The notes under the pieces were generated by a model. That model saw only the letters and a list, made by a program, of their open reading frames with translations. It was not told where the DNA came from and did not search any database. Positions 9,303 through 17,963 of a stretch of DNA of 64,000 nt are shown piece by piece (position 1 is the first letter of the stretch; each line of letters starts with the position of its first letter). Source of the stretch: Caulifigura coniformis (GTDB taxonomy: Bacteria; Planctomycetota; Planctomycetia; Planctomycetales; Planctomycetaceae); assembly GCF_007745175.1 (NCBI RefSeq), contig NZ_CP036271.1:434001-498000 (forward strand). Direction: 5' to 3'. Position numbers and translations under genes: made by a program.

Positions 9303-10730
9303 ATGGCGTTCATGAATCCGTTCTCGCGACGTGCGGCCCTCAAATCGATGGCCTCCGGTTTCGGCTATCTCGCATTTGCCAGCCTGGCTCAGCAGGCTGC
9401 AGCCCGGGCGAGCAGCGGCGGCTCGGCGCTCGATCCCAAGCCGACCCATTTCCCGGCCCGGGCGAAGCACGTCATCTTCCTCTGTATGAACGGCGGGCCA
9501 TCGCATGTCGACCTGTTCGACTACAAGCCCGAGCTGCAGAGCCGCTCAGGGCAGGGGATGAAAGCCGGCGAGATCAACGCGCCGAAGCTCCTTGGGTCCC
9601 CCTTCAAGTTCTCGCAGCATGGCGAGTCCGGGATGTGGATCTCGGAAGTCCTGCCTGAAATTGCGAAGCATGCCGACGATCTGTGCGTCGTGCGCAGCAT
9701 GCAGACCGATCTGCCGAACCATTCGCAGGCGTTCGTGCAGATGCACACCGGCAGCTTCCAGTTTGTCCGGCCGTCATTCGGCGCGTGGACGCTCTACGGC
9801 TTAGGAACGGAGAACGCGAACCTCCCCGGCTTCGTCACGCTCAATCCTCCCAGCGACAACGGCGGCGCCCGAAACTATGGCAGCGGCTTCCTCCCCTCGA
9901 TCTGCCAGGCGACGAAGATCGGCACGAACCAGATTCCGGGCTTCTACGCCGCGTTCCTCAAGATCGACCAGGAGCCCGGCCCGCCGCTCAAGAACATCGT
10001 CAACGACAAGCTGACGACTGCAGGCCAGCGCTCGCAGCTCGATTTCATCCGCGACCTCAACTCCATGAAGCTCGCCCGCGACGGCTACCACCCCGAGATC
10101 GAAGGAGCCATCGAATCATTTGAACTCGCGTTCCGCATGCAGGGCGAACTGCCGGAACTGCTCGATCTCCGTGGCGAATCGGAAGAAGCTCAGGCAGCCT
10201 ACGGCATCGGCGCCGGCAAGCCCACCGACCGCTTCGGCCGGCAGTGCATGCTCGCGAGGAAGATGGTCGAAGGCGGTGTCCGGTTCGTCGAGATCACCGC
10301 GCCGACCAGCTGGGACCACCACTTCCAGCTCAAGGAGAAACTGGCGGAGAGCGCCGAAATGACCGACAGGCCGGTCGCCGCGCTGCTGGCCGATCTCAAG
10401 CAGCGCGGTCTGCTGAAGGACACCCTTGTCGTCTGGGCCGGCGAGTTCGGACGCACGCCCTACATCCAGGGAGGCGCTGGACGCGATCACAACAACAAGG
10501 GGTACACGCTCTGGATGGCGGGCGGCGGCGTGAAAGGCGGACTGGCCTACGGGGAGACCGACGAAATTGGTCACGAAGCCGTCGACAAGGCGGTCCACAT
10601 CCACGACTGGCACGCGACCATGCTCCATCTGCTCGGACTCGACCACACGAAACTGACATTCAACTACGCCGGCCGCGACTTCCGGCTGACCGATGTGCAC
10701 GGACGCGTGGTGACGGATTTAATGTCGTGA
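9303..10730 (+). CDS. DUF1501 family protein with Tat signal
   Basis: Complete DUF1501 protein of 475 aa. The N-terminus has a twin-arginine motif (FSRRAALKS) and a hydrophobic stretch, implying folded export. The domain begins at FLCMNGGPSHVDLFDYKP, a sulfatase/phosphatase-superfamily-like opening. Near the end are EFGRTP, GRDHNNKGY and HDWHATMLHLLGLD, in which His and Asp residues could bind metal. It pairs with the PSCyt1/DUF1553 gene 55 bp upstream; this tandem is characteristic of planctomycetes. Substrate unknown. Confidence 0.9.
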   Translation: MAFMNPFSRRAALKSMASGFGYLAFASLAQQAAARASSGGSALDPKPTHFPARAKHVIFLCMNGGPSHVDLFDYKPELQSRSGQGMKAGEINAPKLLGSPFKFSQHGESGMWISEVLPEIAKHADDLCVVRSMQTDLPNHSQAFVQMHTGSFQFVRPSFGAWTLYGLGTENANLPGFVTLNPPSDNGGARNYGSGFLPSICQATKIGTNQIPGFYAAFLKIDQEPGPPLKNIVNDKLTTAGQRSQLDFIRDLNSMKLARDGYHPEIEGAIESFELAFRMQGELPELLDLRGESEEAQAAYGIGAGKPTDRFGRQCMLARKMVEGGVRFVEITAPTSWDHHFQLKEKLAESAEMTDRPVAALLADLKQRGLLKDTLVVWAGEFGRTPYIQGGAGRDHNNKGYTLWMAGGGVKGGLAYGETDEIGHEAVDKAVHIHDWHATMLHLLGLDHTKLTFNYAGRDFRLTDVHGRVVTDLMS

Positions 10731-10734
10731 ACCC

Positions 10735-10786
10735 GTTGCAGACGCTGCCAGCGTCTGCCTCCGTCGACGCTGGCAGCGTCGACAAC
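10735..10786. repeat. Paired palindrome in intergenic region
   Basis: GACGCTGCCAGCGTC (10741-10755) and its exact reverse complement GACGCTGGCAGCGTC (10766-10780) are separated by 10 bases and bounded by GTTG (10735) and CAAC (10783). Each arm is itself nearly palindromic, so the RNA can form one long 15-bp stem or two short hairpins. It starts four bases after the DUF1501 stop and may act as a terminator or mRNA-stabilising structure. There is no T-tract. It resembles dispersed intergenic palindromes. Confidence 0.6.
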
Positions 10787-10822
10787 GAACGACGATCTCG
10801 TTCCGCTCACCGAGAGACGCTG

Positions 10823-12088
10823 ATGCGCGCGATCTTCTCCTGTGTGGCCCTGCTCGCAGCTGCGGCAGCGGCCGTCGGTGGTGATGACTTCGCCTTGAAG
10901 GACGGCGACACCGTCGCCTTCTTAGGCGACAGCATCACCGCCGCCCGCGCCTACGGAAAATTCGTCGAGAACTACACCCTCCTCCGTTATCCCGATCGCA
11001 AGGTCCGGTTCTTCAACGTCGGCCGCGGAGGTGACACGGCCGCCGGGGGCCTGGCCCGTCTCAAGGAAGACGTCTTCGACCGCGGCGCGACCGTGCTCAC
11101 GGTCGCTTACGGAATCAACGACATCGGCTGGGGAACGAAGGCCGATGATGAACACCGCAACCTGTACCTCAACTCGCTCCGCGAGATTTGCCGCCAGTGC
11201 AAAGAGAAGAATGTCCGGGTCTTCATCTGCTCCGCCGCGGCTACGGCCTCCGACCCCGACAAGAGCGAGAACGACTATCTGAAAAAGATGTGCGATGAAG
11301 GCATGCAGATCGGCCGCGATCACGGCGCCGGCGCGATCGATGTTCAAGGCGAGATGCGAAAGATTCAACGGCGGATCAAAGAGGCCAACGAACGCGAGAA
11401 GCCGGAGAAGGACAAGGAGCACACGCTGCATGCCAGAGACGGCATCCACCTGAACGACCTCGGCCAGGTGGCCTTCGCCTACGCCCTGCTCAAGGGGTTG
11501 GGCGCCCCCGCCGATGTGTCATCCGCCACCCTCGATGCGACAACGCTGGAGTCGGTCGCCAGCGGCTGCGCGATCACTGAGACCACCAGGGGGGCCGACT
11601 CGATCGAATTCATCCGCCTGGATGAAGGCCTCCCGCTGAACGGCGAAACCTTCTTCAGCCTCCACTTTCGCTTCGTCCCCATCCCCGACAACCTGAACCG
11701 CTATCTGCTGATGGTCACCTCGCTCGAACCGGCCCGATACAGCGTTACGGCCGACGACCGCCTCGTCGGGACGTTCTCGGCCGCAGAACTCGCCGACGGG
11801 GTGAACATCGCGTCCGCCACGGCCGACCCCTGGCAGCCCGGCGGCCCCTGGTCGGCCCAGGCGAACATCCTCCATTCCCTCACCGAGAGTCGCGACAAGC
11901 TCGACATGGCCCGCATGCTGTCCGTCGCGCATCTCAACGGTCGCGATCTCCCCACCGAGCTCGCCGGCGAAGCGATCAAGGCCAACGCCCGGATCGAGGA
12001 GATGCAGCGCCTCGTGGCCAGGCCCCGCTCCTATCGGTTTGTCATCCGCAAATCGCCCGACTCCGGCGCAAAGCCCGCTGGAGGATGA
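10823..12088 (+). CDS. Secreted SGNH/GDSL-type hydrolase
   Basis: Protein of 421 aa with a cleavable signal peptide (FSCVALLAAAAAAVGG). SGNH blocks are complete: block I GDSIT with the nucleophile Ser (FLGDSITAARAYG), block II Gly in GRGGDT, block III G-x-N-D (AYGINDIGWG) and block V D-x-x-H (ARDGIHLNDLGQ). The family hydrolyses esters, often acetyl groups on polysaccharides. The last about 200 residues form a second, probably beta-rich region with no motif I recognise. The ATG at 10823 is chosen for the signal peptide. The location behind PSCyt1/DUF1501 suggests a role in the same extracytoplasmic degradation step. Confidence 0.85.
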   Translation: MRAIFSCVALLAAAAAAVGGDDFALKDGDTVAFLGDSITAARAYGKFVENYTLLRYPDRKVRFFNVGRGGDTAAGGLARLKEDVFDRGATVLTVAYGINDIGWGTKADDEHRNLYLNSLREICRQCKEKNVRVFICSAAATASDPDKSENDYLKKMCDEGMQIGRDHGAGAIDVQGEMRKIQRRIKEANEREKPEKDKEHTLHARDGIHLNDLGQVAFAYALLKGLGAPADVSSATLDATTLESVASGCAITETTRGADSIEFIRLDEGLPLNGETFFSLHFRFVPIPDNLNRYLLMVTSLEPARYSVTADDRLVGTFSAAELADGVNIASATADPWQPGGPWSAQANILHSLTESRDKLDMARMLSVAHLNGRDLPTELAGEAIKANARIEEMQRLVARPRSYRFVIRKSPDSGAKPAGG

Positions 12089-12134
12089 GCAGCCCGGCCT
12101 CTCAACAGAAGTCGGGCTGTTCACGCCATACCGT

Positions 12135-13463
12135 CTATGCCTTCAGCGCATCGCGACAGACCCGCAGCATGTTGCCGCCAAGAATCTTCTGAATCTCCTC
12201 ATCCTTGTAGCCACGCATCGCGAGCCCGACGGTAAACAGCGGCCAGTTCGTCCAGGCAATCGTTTCACGCCCCATCGGCCCGCTGTCCATCGAGCCCGGT
12301 GGCCACAGCGAGGCGAACCGGGGCGCACGCTTCCGGCCCGGCTTGCCGGGCACGGACTTCGAAAACTGCGAAGTATGGGCCACGTCCGTCCCGATCGCGA
12401 CATGGTCCACGCCGAACTTCTTCGCAACGTAGTCGATGTGATCGAGCAGCGCGGCAATGTCGCCGCCACGCCCCAGGAAGTTCGGGATACAGCACACGCC
12501 GACGAGCCCCCCGGTGTCGCAGATCGCCCGGATCACTTCGTCCGTCTTCGCCCGGATGTGTCCGTTGATCGCAGCACACACGGTATGGCTGGCGACCATC
12601 GGCCGGCTTGAGGCCTTCGCCGCCTCGAAGCTTGTCTTCTGCCCGCTGTGGGCCACGTCCACGATCACGCCCACCTTGTTCATCTCGGCCACCGCGGCCC
12701 GGCCCAGGTCGCTCAGGCCGCCGTTGGCCGATTCGGCGCATCCGTCCCCCAGCATGTTCCGCCGGTTGTACGTGACATGCATCATCCGGATTCCCAGCTC
12801 GAAGAAGGTGCGGATGTAGCTGAGTTCTTCGGCCACCGTATTCCATCGCTCCGGAAGCGGAACGCCGTTGCCGGTCAGGTACAGGCAGTGCTTTCCCTCG
12901 GCCCGTGCGCGGACGATGTCGTCCGGCAGCGTCGCCCGGATCAGCGTGTCGCGGAACATGTCCCCGAGATAGGTGAAGTGCGCCAGCCGCCTCATCAACC
13001 GCAGCGGGTCGTGTCCTTCCTCCCCCGCGTTCTGGAAAATACAGGTCACTCCGCTGCAGCGCATCGCTTCGCGAAACTCTTCGCGCTCCTCGTCCACCAG
13101 CGCCGCCCGGGTCATCGTCATCGTTTCGCGAAGCTCATCCAGGACCGCATCCGGCGCCCCGGCCGTCATCGCCGCCTGAATCTGCTCGACATCGACCCCC
13201 GCCCGAGGAGCAAACCCGTACGAATCGAAAACAAGACTGCCGGCGTGCAGCGCCAGGCCATGTTCCAGCTGCGCGGGCGTCGGCTTCAGCACGGCCAACG
13301 CCGCATCGCGCGACTTGATGATCCCGGCGTGCTGCGTTTCGAGCAGCGGGTGGCGAAATGCCTTTGCCGGGAGGGATTGTGCGAACGACATGCGGCCGGC
13401 CGCCAGTCCGGCGATGGTCGCGCCGCCGAGCAGCGCCCTGCGCGAGAAGACGTGACGATTCAT
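12135..13463 (-). CDS. Membrane dipeptidase (peptidase M19)-like protein with Tat signal
   Basis: Protein of 442 aa with a twin-arginine leader (FSRRALLGG). The M19 amidohydrolase fold is recognisable from VDVAHSGQKT and MVASHTVCAAI (the two His metal ligands of the second site), EEGHDPLRL for the bridging Glu region and HVAIGTDVAHTS for the late Asp. The first metal motif, H-x-D in canonical dipeptidases, is not seen where expected: residues 78-84 read VFDSYGF. It may be a divergent subfamily with altered metal binding. It converges with the SGNH gene (47 bp apart) and is followed upstream on the same strand by the propeller gene. Confidence 0.75.
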   Translation of the reverse strand: MNRHVFSRRALLGGATIAGLAAGRMSFAQSLPAKAFRHPLLETQHAGIIKSRDAALAVLKPTPAQLEHGLALHAGSLVFDSYGFAPRAGVDVEQIQAAMTAGAPDAVLDELRETMTMTRAALVDEEREEFREAMRCSGVTCIFQNAGEEGHDPLRLMRRLAHFTYLGDMFRDTLIRATLPDDIVRARAEGKHCLYLTGNGVPLPERWNTVAEELSYIRTFFELGIRMMHVTYNRRNMLGDGCAESANGGLSDLGRAAVAEMNKVGVIVDVAHSGQKTSFEAAKASSRPMVASHTVCAAINGHIRAKTDEVIRAICDTGGLVGVCCIPNFLGRGGDIAALLDHIDYVAKKFGVDHVAIGTDVAHTSQFSKSVPGKPGRKRAPRFASLWPPGSMDSGPMGRETIAWTNWPLFTVGLAMRGYKDEEIQKILGGNMLRVCRDALKA

Positions 13464-13504
13464 GGAGAACTCTCAGGGGCGGTCGGTCGGGGAACAAAGA
13501 GGCG

Positions 13505-14812
13505 TCATCGATCTCGCGGCGCGGGCGATGAGTCCGGGGTGGCCTTCGCTTCAATGCAGATCAGGTTTTCAAATGTCCTGATCACGAGCGCTCCATCGAC
13601 AACCGCCGGCGTGGCGTTCGTATGCTCGCCCAGTTCATTGCGGGCGACTTCGTCGTATTTCTCGGGTGAGGGGCGGAAGACGACGGTCGTCCCGTTCTGA
13701 CTGGTGGCGTATGCCAGTCCACCCGCGAGGACGATCGACGCCCAGTGATTGTCGCCGGCCGCGCGATTCTCCCACACCACCTTTCCATTCTTCGGATCGA
13801 TGCACTGGATCGTTCCAGGCCCCGCGTTGGGCCGATAGACGTAACCCTCCACGAAGATCCCCGTCCCGATGCTCTGCGGATTCTTTTCGGTATGCCACAG
13901 CCGATGGGAACTGGTGACGTCCCCCGTTCCTCCCACCCGGACGGCCATCGCCGGTCCGCCGAATCCCGCCGTGATGAACACCGAGTCCCCCACGACGAGG
14001 GGAGACGAATATGACAGGTCGCCCCCCTTGTGCCGCATGCCTTCGCTGTACCACAACAGCGTTCCGCTCGCCGGGTCATAGGCGTTCAGTCGCGTCGGCA
14101 TCGAGAGCAGGAGTTGCCGCTCCCCGTTCACCGTCGTCATCACCGGCGTCGCCCACGAGCCGAAGTACCGCCTGTCGGTTGTATAGCTGCCGTCCCCGTC
14201 AACCACTTCCTGCTGTTCCCAGAGCGTCTCGCCGGTCAAGGCGTCGAACGCCGTCAGTGACACCCGCTGACCCGGTCCCGAATGCAGGTACACCCGGCCC
14301 GCTTCGATGATGGGCGACGAGCCGTAACCCCAGATGTGCTTGAACTCACCCAGATCGCGCGACCAGAGTGGCTTCCCCTCGAAGTCGTAGCAGTGCAGGC
14401 CCCCTGTCGCATGCCAGACCACGACGACCTTCCCGTTCGTGGCCGGCGTGGTCCCGGCATAGGGGTTCGTCTTGTGCGTCGGCATCACGCGGTCGACAAC
14501 GACCGTCCGCTTCCAGAGTTCCTTCCCCGATGTCAGGTCCCAGGCCGACAGGCTTCGCTTTCGCCCCTCCGGATCTTCGGCACTCGTCGCCAGCACTCGC
14601 TGGCCGTGGATGATGGCGCTGCCGTTGCCCGGTTGCGGCAGGCCCACCTTCCACCGGACGTTGTCTGTCGCCGACCAGCGTGTCGGAACGTTCACAGCGT
14701 CGGTCGTGCCATTTCCGTTCGGTCCCCGAAAGGCGGGCCAGTCGGAGGCAAGGCCCTGGCAGGCCCACGCGGACGCCAACATCCACAGGCACGCTCGCAA
14801 GGAGTGCTTCAT
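13505..14812 (-). CDS. Secreted PQQ-like beta-propeller protein
   Basis: Protein of 435 aa with a signal peptide ending near CQGLASDWPAFRG. The mature protein consists of propeller blades with the PQQ-repeat pattern (LSAWDLTSGKELWKR, CYDFEGKPLWSRDL, TAFDALTGETLWEQ, CIDPKNGKVVWEN). WPAFRGPNGNG at the mature start is a hallmark of planctomycete/verrucomicrobial BamB-like proteins. Quinone binding cannot be inferred, since most such proteins are non-enzymatic or of unknown activity. It is transcribed toward the M19 gene with a 41-bp gap, so the two likely form an operon. Confidence 0.85.
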   Translation of the reverse strand: MKHSLRACLWMLASAWACQGLASDWPAFRGPNGNGTTDAVNVPTRWSATDNVRWKVGLPQPGNGSAIIHGQRVLATSAEDPEGRKRSLSAWDLTSGKELWKRTVVVDRVMPTHKTNPYAGTTPATNGKVVVVWHATGGLHCYDFEGKPLWSRDLGEFKHIWGYGSSPIIEAGRVYLHSGPGQRVSLTAFDALTGETLWEQQEVVDGDGSYTTDRRYFGSWATPVMTTVNGERQLLLSMPTRLNAYDPASGTLLWYSEGMRHKGGDLSYSSPLVVGDSVFITAGFGGPAMAVRVGGTGDVTSSHRLWHTEKNPQSIGTGIFVEGYVYRPNAGPGTIQCIDPKNGKVVWENRAAGDNHWASIVLAGGLAYATSQNGTTVVFRPSPEKYDEVARNELGEHTNATPAVVDGALVIRTFENLICIEAKATPDSSPAPRDR

Positions 14813-15090
14813 CGTCGTCCCTCCCGAATCAAACCCGGGACCCGGCCGGCAGGAGCATCCGGCGCGACACGGTCACAGGGAGACCGTGATTCCCCGAGTA
14901 TCGCTTCGAAGCATCGACAGTGCGACCGTCCTGAACTCTTCGTGCGGCGAACTTTCCAGCCCCTCCCGCAACGCGGTCCAGCATTGATTTCGCCTGCCTG
15001 ATGCGGGATCGTACCGTCAACTTCGGCTGCGTCGCTGGGCATGAGAGACGCGGGTCCAATCCGTCACGTTTGTCCTTATCCAGGCAGATC

Positions 15091-16566
15091 ATGCTCACCT
15101 TGCGACGTCTCGCGCCTGCGGCCGCGCTCTTTGCTGGCTTCACGTCGACCGCATTTGCTCAGACTTCCACGTCGCCCGCGCCCGCTCAGGTGGCCGACGA
15201 AACCGTCGAATCCATCGACCCGATCGAACTGCAGAAGTCGGAAGCGGATGCCGCCTACCGGCAGCAGCAGTACGCCCGGGCCATCGAACTCACGACGGCC
15301 GTCCTCGCGAAAAAGCCGGAAGACCACGTCGCGCTCTACCTGCGGGCCAGTGCGCGGGTCGAGTTCGGTGTGCAGGCCCGCAACGCCCAGCTGATTCGCG
15401 ACGGCATCAAGGACGCCCGCGACGCCATCAGCTTCGAAAAGCAGGGGAAGTCCGACTACTACCTCCCTTATCTCTACGGAATGACCAGCCTCACGATCAC
15501 GGAGGCGATCCCGAAACACGCCGAGATGGCCGTCGGAATTGCCGACCAGCTCCTCGCCGACTCCCGCTACACCACCCAGGAACGGGCGAACCTCTACTAC
15601 CAGCGCGGACTGGCGAACATCCAGGCCCGCAGGCCCGACGACGCGCGGGACGATTTCAAACAGGCAATCAAGCGGAAGTCCGACCACCTCGCCGCCCACG
15701 TCGCCCTTTGTAACCTGGTCAATGAAACGAAAGGACGCGACGAAGCGCTCGTCGCCTACAACCAGGCCGTTGCTTCGGTTCCGAACAGCGCCCTCCTGCT
15801 GAACAACCGTGGAATGCACTTCCATTCCATGGGACGCGAGAAAGAGGCGATCAACGACCTCAACGCCGCTTTGAAGAAGGACCCGCGTTTCATGACCGCC
15901 CTGGTCAACCGCGGGTTCATTCACATGCACGCCGGCCGTGCCGACGAGGCCGAGGCCGATCTCACGGCCGCCATTGAAATGGCCCCGAACTCCCCGCTCC
16001 CCTATACGATGCGTGGAAACGCCCGCGTCAGCCTGGGGCGCGCAGCCGATGCGATCGCCGACTACCGCAAGGTGGCCGAGATGAATCCCGAAAGCGGCAT
16101 CGCCGCCGCCGATGTCGGCTTCGCGCTGTTCTTCACCGGCGACTTCGCCGGAGCCCTGACGCAGTTCGACCAGGCGCTTCAGAAAGATGCCACCATCCCG
16201 TTCCTCTCCCCCTGGCGCGTCGCCGCTGCAAAGCGGATCGGCCGGGACCTGTCCAACGATCCCGCAGTCAGGAAATCGATCGAAGCCGATGAGTCGATGC
16301 GCTCCTGGTTCGACCTCCTCACCCTCCACCAGCTCGGAAAAATCGACGACGTGATGCTGCTGGCCGCGGCCAACCCCGCCGATGCGGCCGCACTCAAGGC
16401 CCAGCAGTGCGAAGCCTACTACTTCATCGGCATCGAAATGCTCCGCCGCAAGCAGATGGATGACGCCAAGGCGTCCTTCGTCCAGGCCGTCGAAACCGAG
16501 GCGGAACGCCTCTCGGCCTATCGCGGGGCGCGGATGGCGCTTCGCGAGATCGACTCGACGAACTGA
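15091..16566 (+). CDS. Secreted tetratricopeptide-repeat protein
   Basis: Protein of 491 aa: signal peptide (LAPAAALFAGFTSTAFAQ) and then TPR units across most of its length, for example AYRQQQYARAIELTTAVLAK, LLLNNRGMHFHSMGREKEAI and ALVNRGFIHMHAGRADEAEA. TPR arrays are protein-interaction scaffolds; it should act outside the cytoplasmic membrane. ATG 15091 is preferred, as it has AGG at 15082-15084 and opens a normal signal peptide. No enzyme domain is seen. It lies 132 bp before the Mrp gene. Confidence 0.8.
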   Translation: MLTLRRLAPAAALFAGFTSTAFAQTSTSPAPAQVADETVESIDPIELQKSEADAAYRQQQYARAIELTTAVLAKKPEDHVALYLRASARVEFGVQARNAQLIRDGIKDARDAISFEKQGKSDYYLPYLYGMTSLTITEAIPKHAEMAVGIADQLLADSRYTTQERANLYYQRGLANIQARRPDDARDDFKQAIKRKSDHLAAHVALCNLVNETKGRDEALVAYNQAVASVPNSALLLNNRGMHFHSMGREKEAINDLNAALKKDPRFMTALVNRGFIHMHAGRADEAEADLTAAIEMAPNSPLPYTMRGNARVSLGRAADAIADYRKVAEMNPESGIAAADVGFALFFTGDFAGALTQFDQALQKDATIPFLSPWRVAAAKRIGRDLSNDPAVRKSIEADESMRSWFDLLTLHQLGKIDDVMLLAAANPADAAALKAQQCEAYYFIGIEMLRRKQMDDAKASFVQAVETEAERLSAYRGARMALREIDSTN

Positions 16567-16698
16567 ACCCTTCAGCCTCGTTCGACTTCCATCCCCGACG
16601 AGCAATCCCGGTCCCGGGCAGGCCGGGATTCACTTTTGATGCAATAATTCGGGCGTTTCACGAACGCCGCCATTTTGAGAAAGACCCTGGTTCCATCG

Positions 16699-17763
16699 AT
16701 GTCTCTGCAGCTCGCCGAAATCCGTTCCGCCGTTGAAGCCCTGCGCGATCCGGAGCTCAATCGCACGTTCGCGGAACTGAAGTACGTGAGGACGACCGAG
16801 GAAACCGCAGGCGGCGTGCGAATCGAGATCGTCCTGCCGACTCCTGCCTACCCGCAGAAAGAGCGGATCTCCACGCTGGTGAAGGAAGCTGCCTCAAGGG
16901 CGGGCGCCGGCAATGTCGAAGTCATCCTCTCGTCGGAAGTCCGCGGGAAGAACACCGGCGCGAGCGTCGGGTTGTCGATCAAGAACATCATCGCGGTCGG
17001 CAGTGGCAAGGGGGGCGTTGGAAAGTCGACCATCGCGACCGCCCTCGCCTACGGGCTCAAGCATTTCGGCGCCTCGGTCGGCCTGATGGACGCCGACGTC
17101 TACGGTCCCAGCGTCCCCCACCTGGTCGGCGCCCAGGGACAGCCAGCCATCCGGCAGATCCCACTCGAAGACGGTCGGGTGATGGAACGGATCATTCCCA
17201 TCGAGGCCGACGGACTGAAGCTGATGTCCATGGGCTTCATGCTGAAGGAAGATCAGGCGGTCATCTGGCGCGGCCCCATGCTGCACAAGGCTCTTACCCA
17301 GTTCCTCCAGCAGACCGACTGGGGCCAGCTTGACTACCTGATCATCGATATGCCGCCCGGAACCGGCGACGTCGCGATCACGCTCTCGCAGATGGTCGGC
17401 CTGGCCGGGGCGATCGTCGTCTGCACGCCGCAGCAGGTCGCCCTGCTCGATGCCATCAAGGCGATCAACATGTACCGCACCGTGAAAATCCCGATCCTGG
17501 GCATGGTGGAAAACATGAGCGGCGAAATCTTCGGCCGCGGCGGCGCGCAGAAGAAGGCCCAGGAACTCGGCATTCCGTTCCTCGGCGAGGTCCCTTCCGA
17601 TGCATCGGTTCGCATCAAGGGAGACGAGGGGCGGATGTCGGCCCTCTTCAGCGAGAACAACCCGGCCCGGCCGGCTCTCGAACATGTCACCAGCCGCGCG
17701 GCGCTCGAACTCGTCAAACAGCTTCTAGCGGCTCCGGCCGCCCCAATGCTCGAAATCATCTGA
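16699..17763 (+). CDS. mrp: Mrp/NBP35-type P-loop ATPase, cysteine-poor
   Basis: Protein of 354 aa with an N-terminal MIP18/DUF59 domain (IRSAVEALRDPELNRTFAEL) followed by the ParA/MinD-like Mrp ATPase: deviant Walker A GSGKGGVGKST, switch DADVYGPSVPH, and Walker B-like YLIIDMPPGTGD. Mrp/ApbC proteins carry Fe-S clusters to apoproteins. Two cysteine features of the family are absent: the DUF59 T-P-x-C-P reads TPAYP, and the CxxC between VENMS and IFG is deleted (VENMSGEIFGRGG). The only cysteine is in VVCTPQQ. Some Mrp proteins of other phyla also lack CxxC, so it may still act in cluster metabolism by another mode. ATG 16699 is preferred over TTG 16675. Confidence 0.9.
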   Translation: MSLQLAEIRSAVEALRDPELNRTFAELKYVRTTEETAGGVRIEIVLPTPAYPQKERISTLVKEAASRAGAGNVEVILSSEVRGKNTGASVGLSIKNIIAVGSGKGGVGKSTIATALAYGLKHFGASVGLMDADVYGPSVPHLVGAQGQPAIRQIPLEDGRVMERIIPIEADGLKLMSMGFMLKEDQAVIWRGPMLHKALTQFLQQTDWGQLDYLIIDMPPGTGDVAITLSQMVGLAGAIVVCTPQQVALLDAIKAINMYRTVKIPILGMVENMSGEIFGRGGAQKKAQELGIPFLGEVPSDASVRIKGDEGRMSALFSENNPARPALEHVTSRAALELVKQLLAAPAAPMLEII

Positions 17764-17963
17764 CCTTCGCGCTCGGGAACGAGCGTCTGCAAATTTGCGA
17801 CGGCGAGCGGGACGACGTGATCCGTCGGCCTGACCTCAACGTTGACATCCCGGGCGGAGAACAACGAAAAAGTCGATTGACCACCTGCACCGGGCGGAGA
17901 GCAGCCGGGCGCCGGGCATTCTCACTGCACATTCCACTTCCAACCTGACCAAGGACGCTTCCT

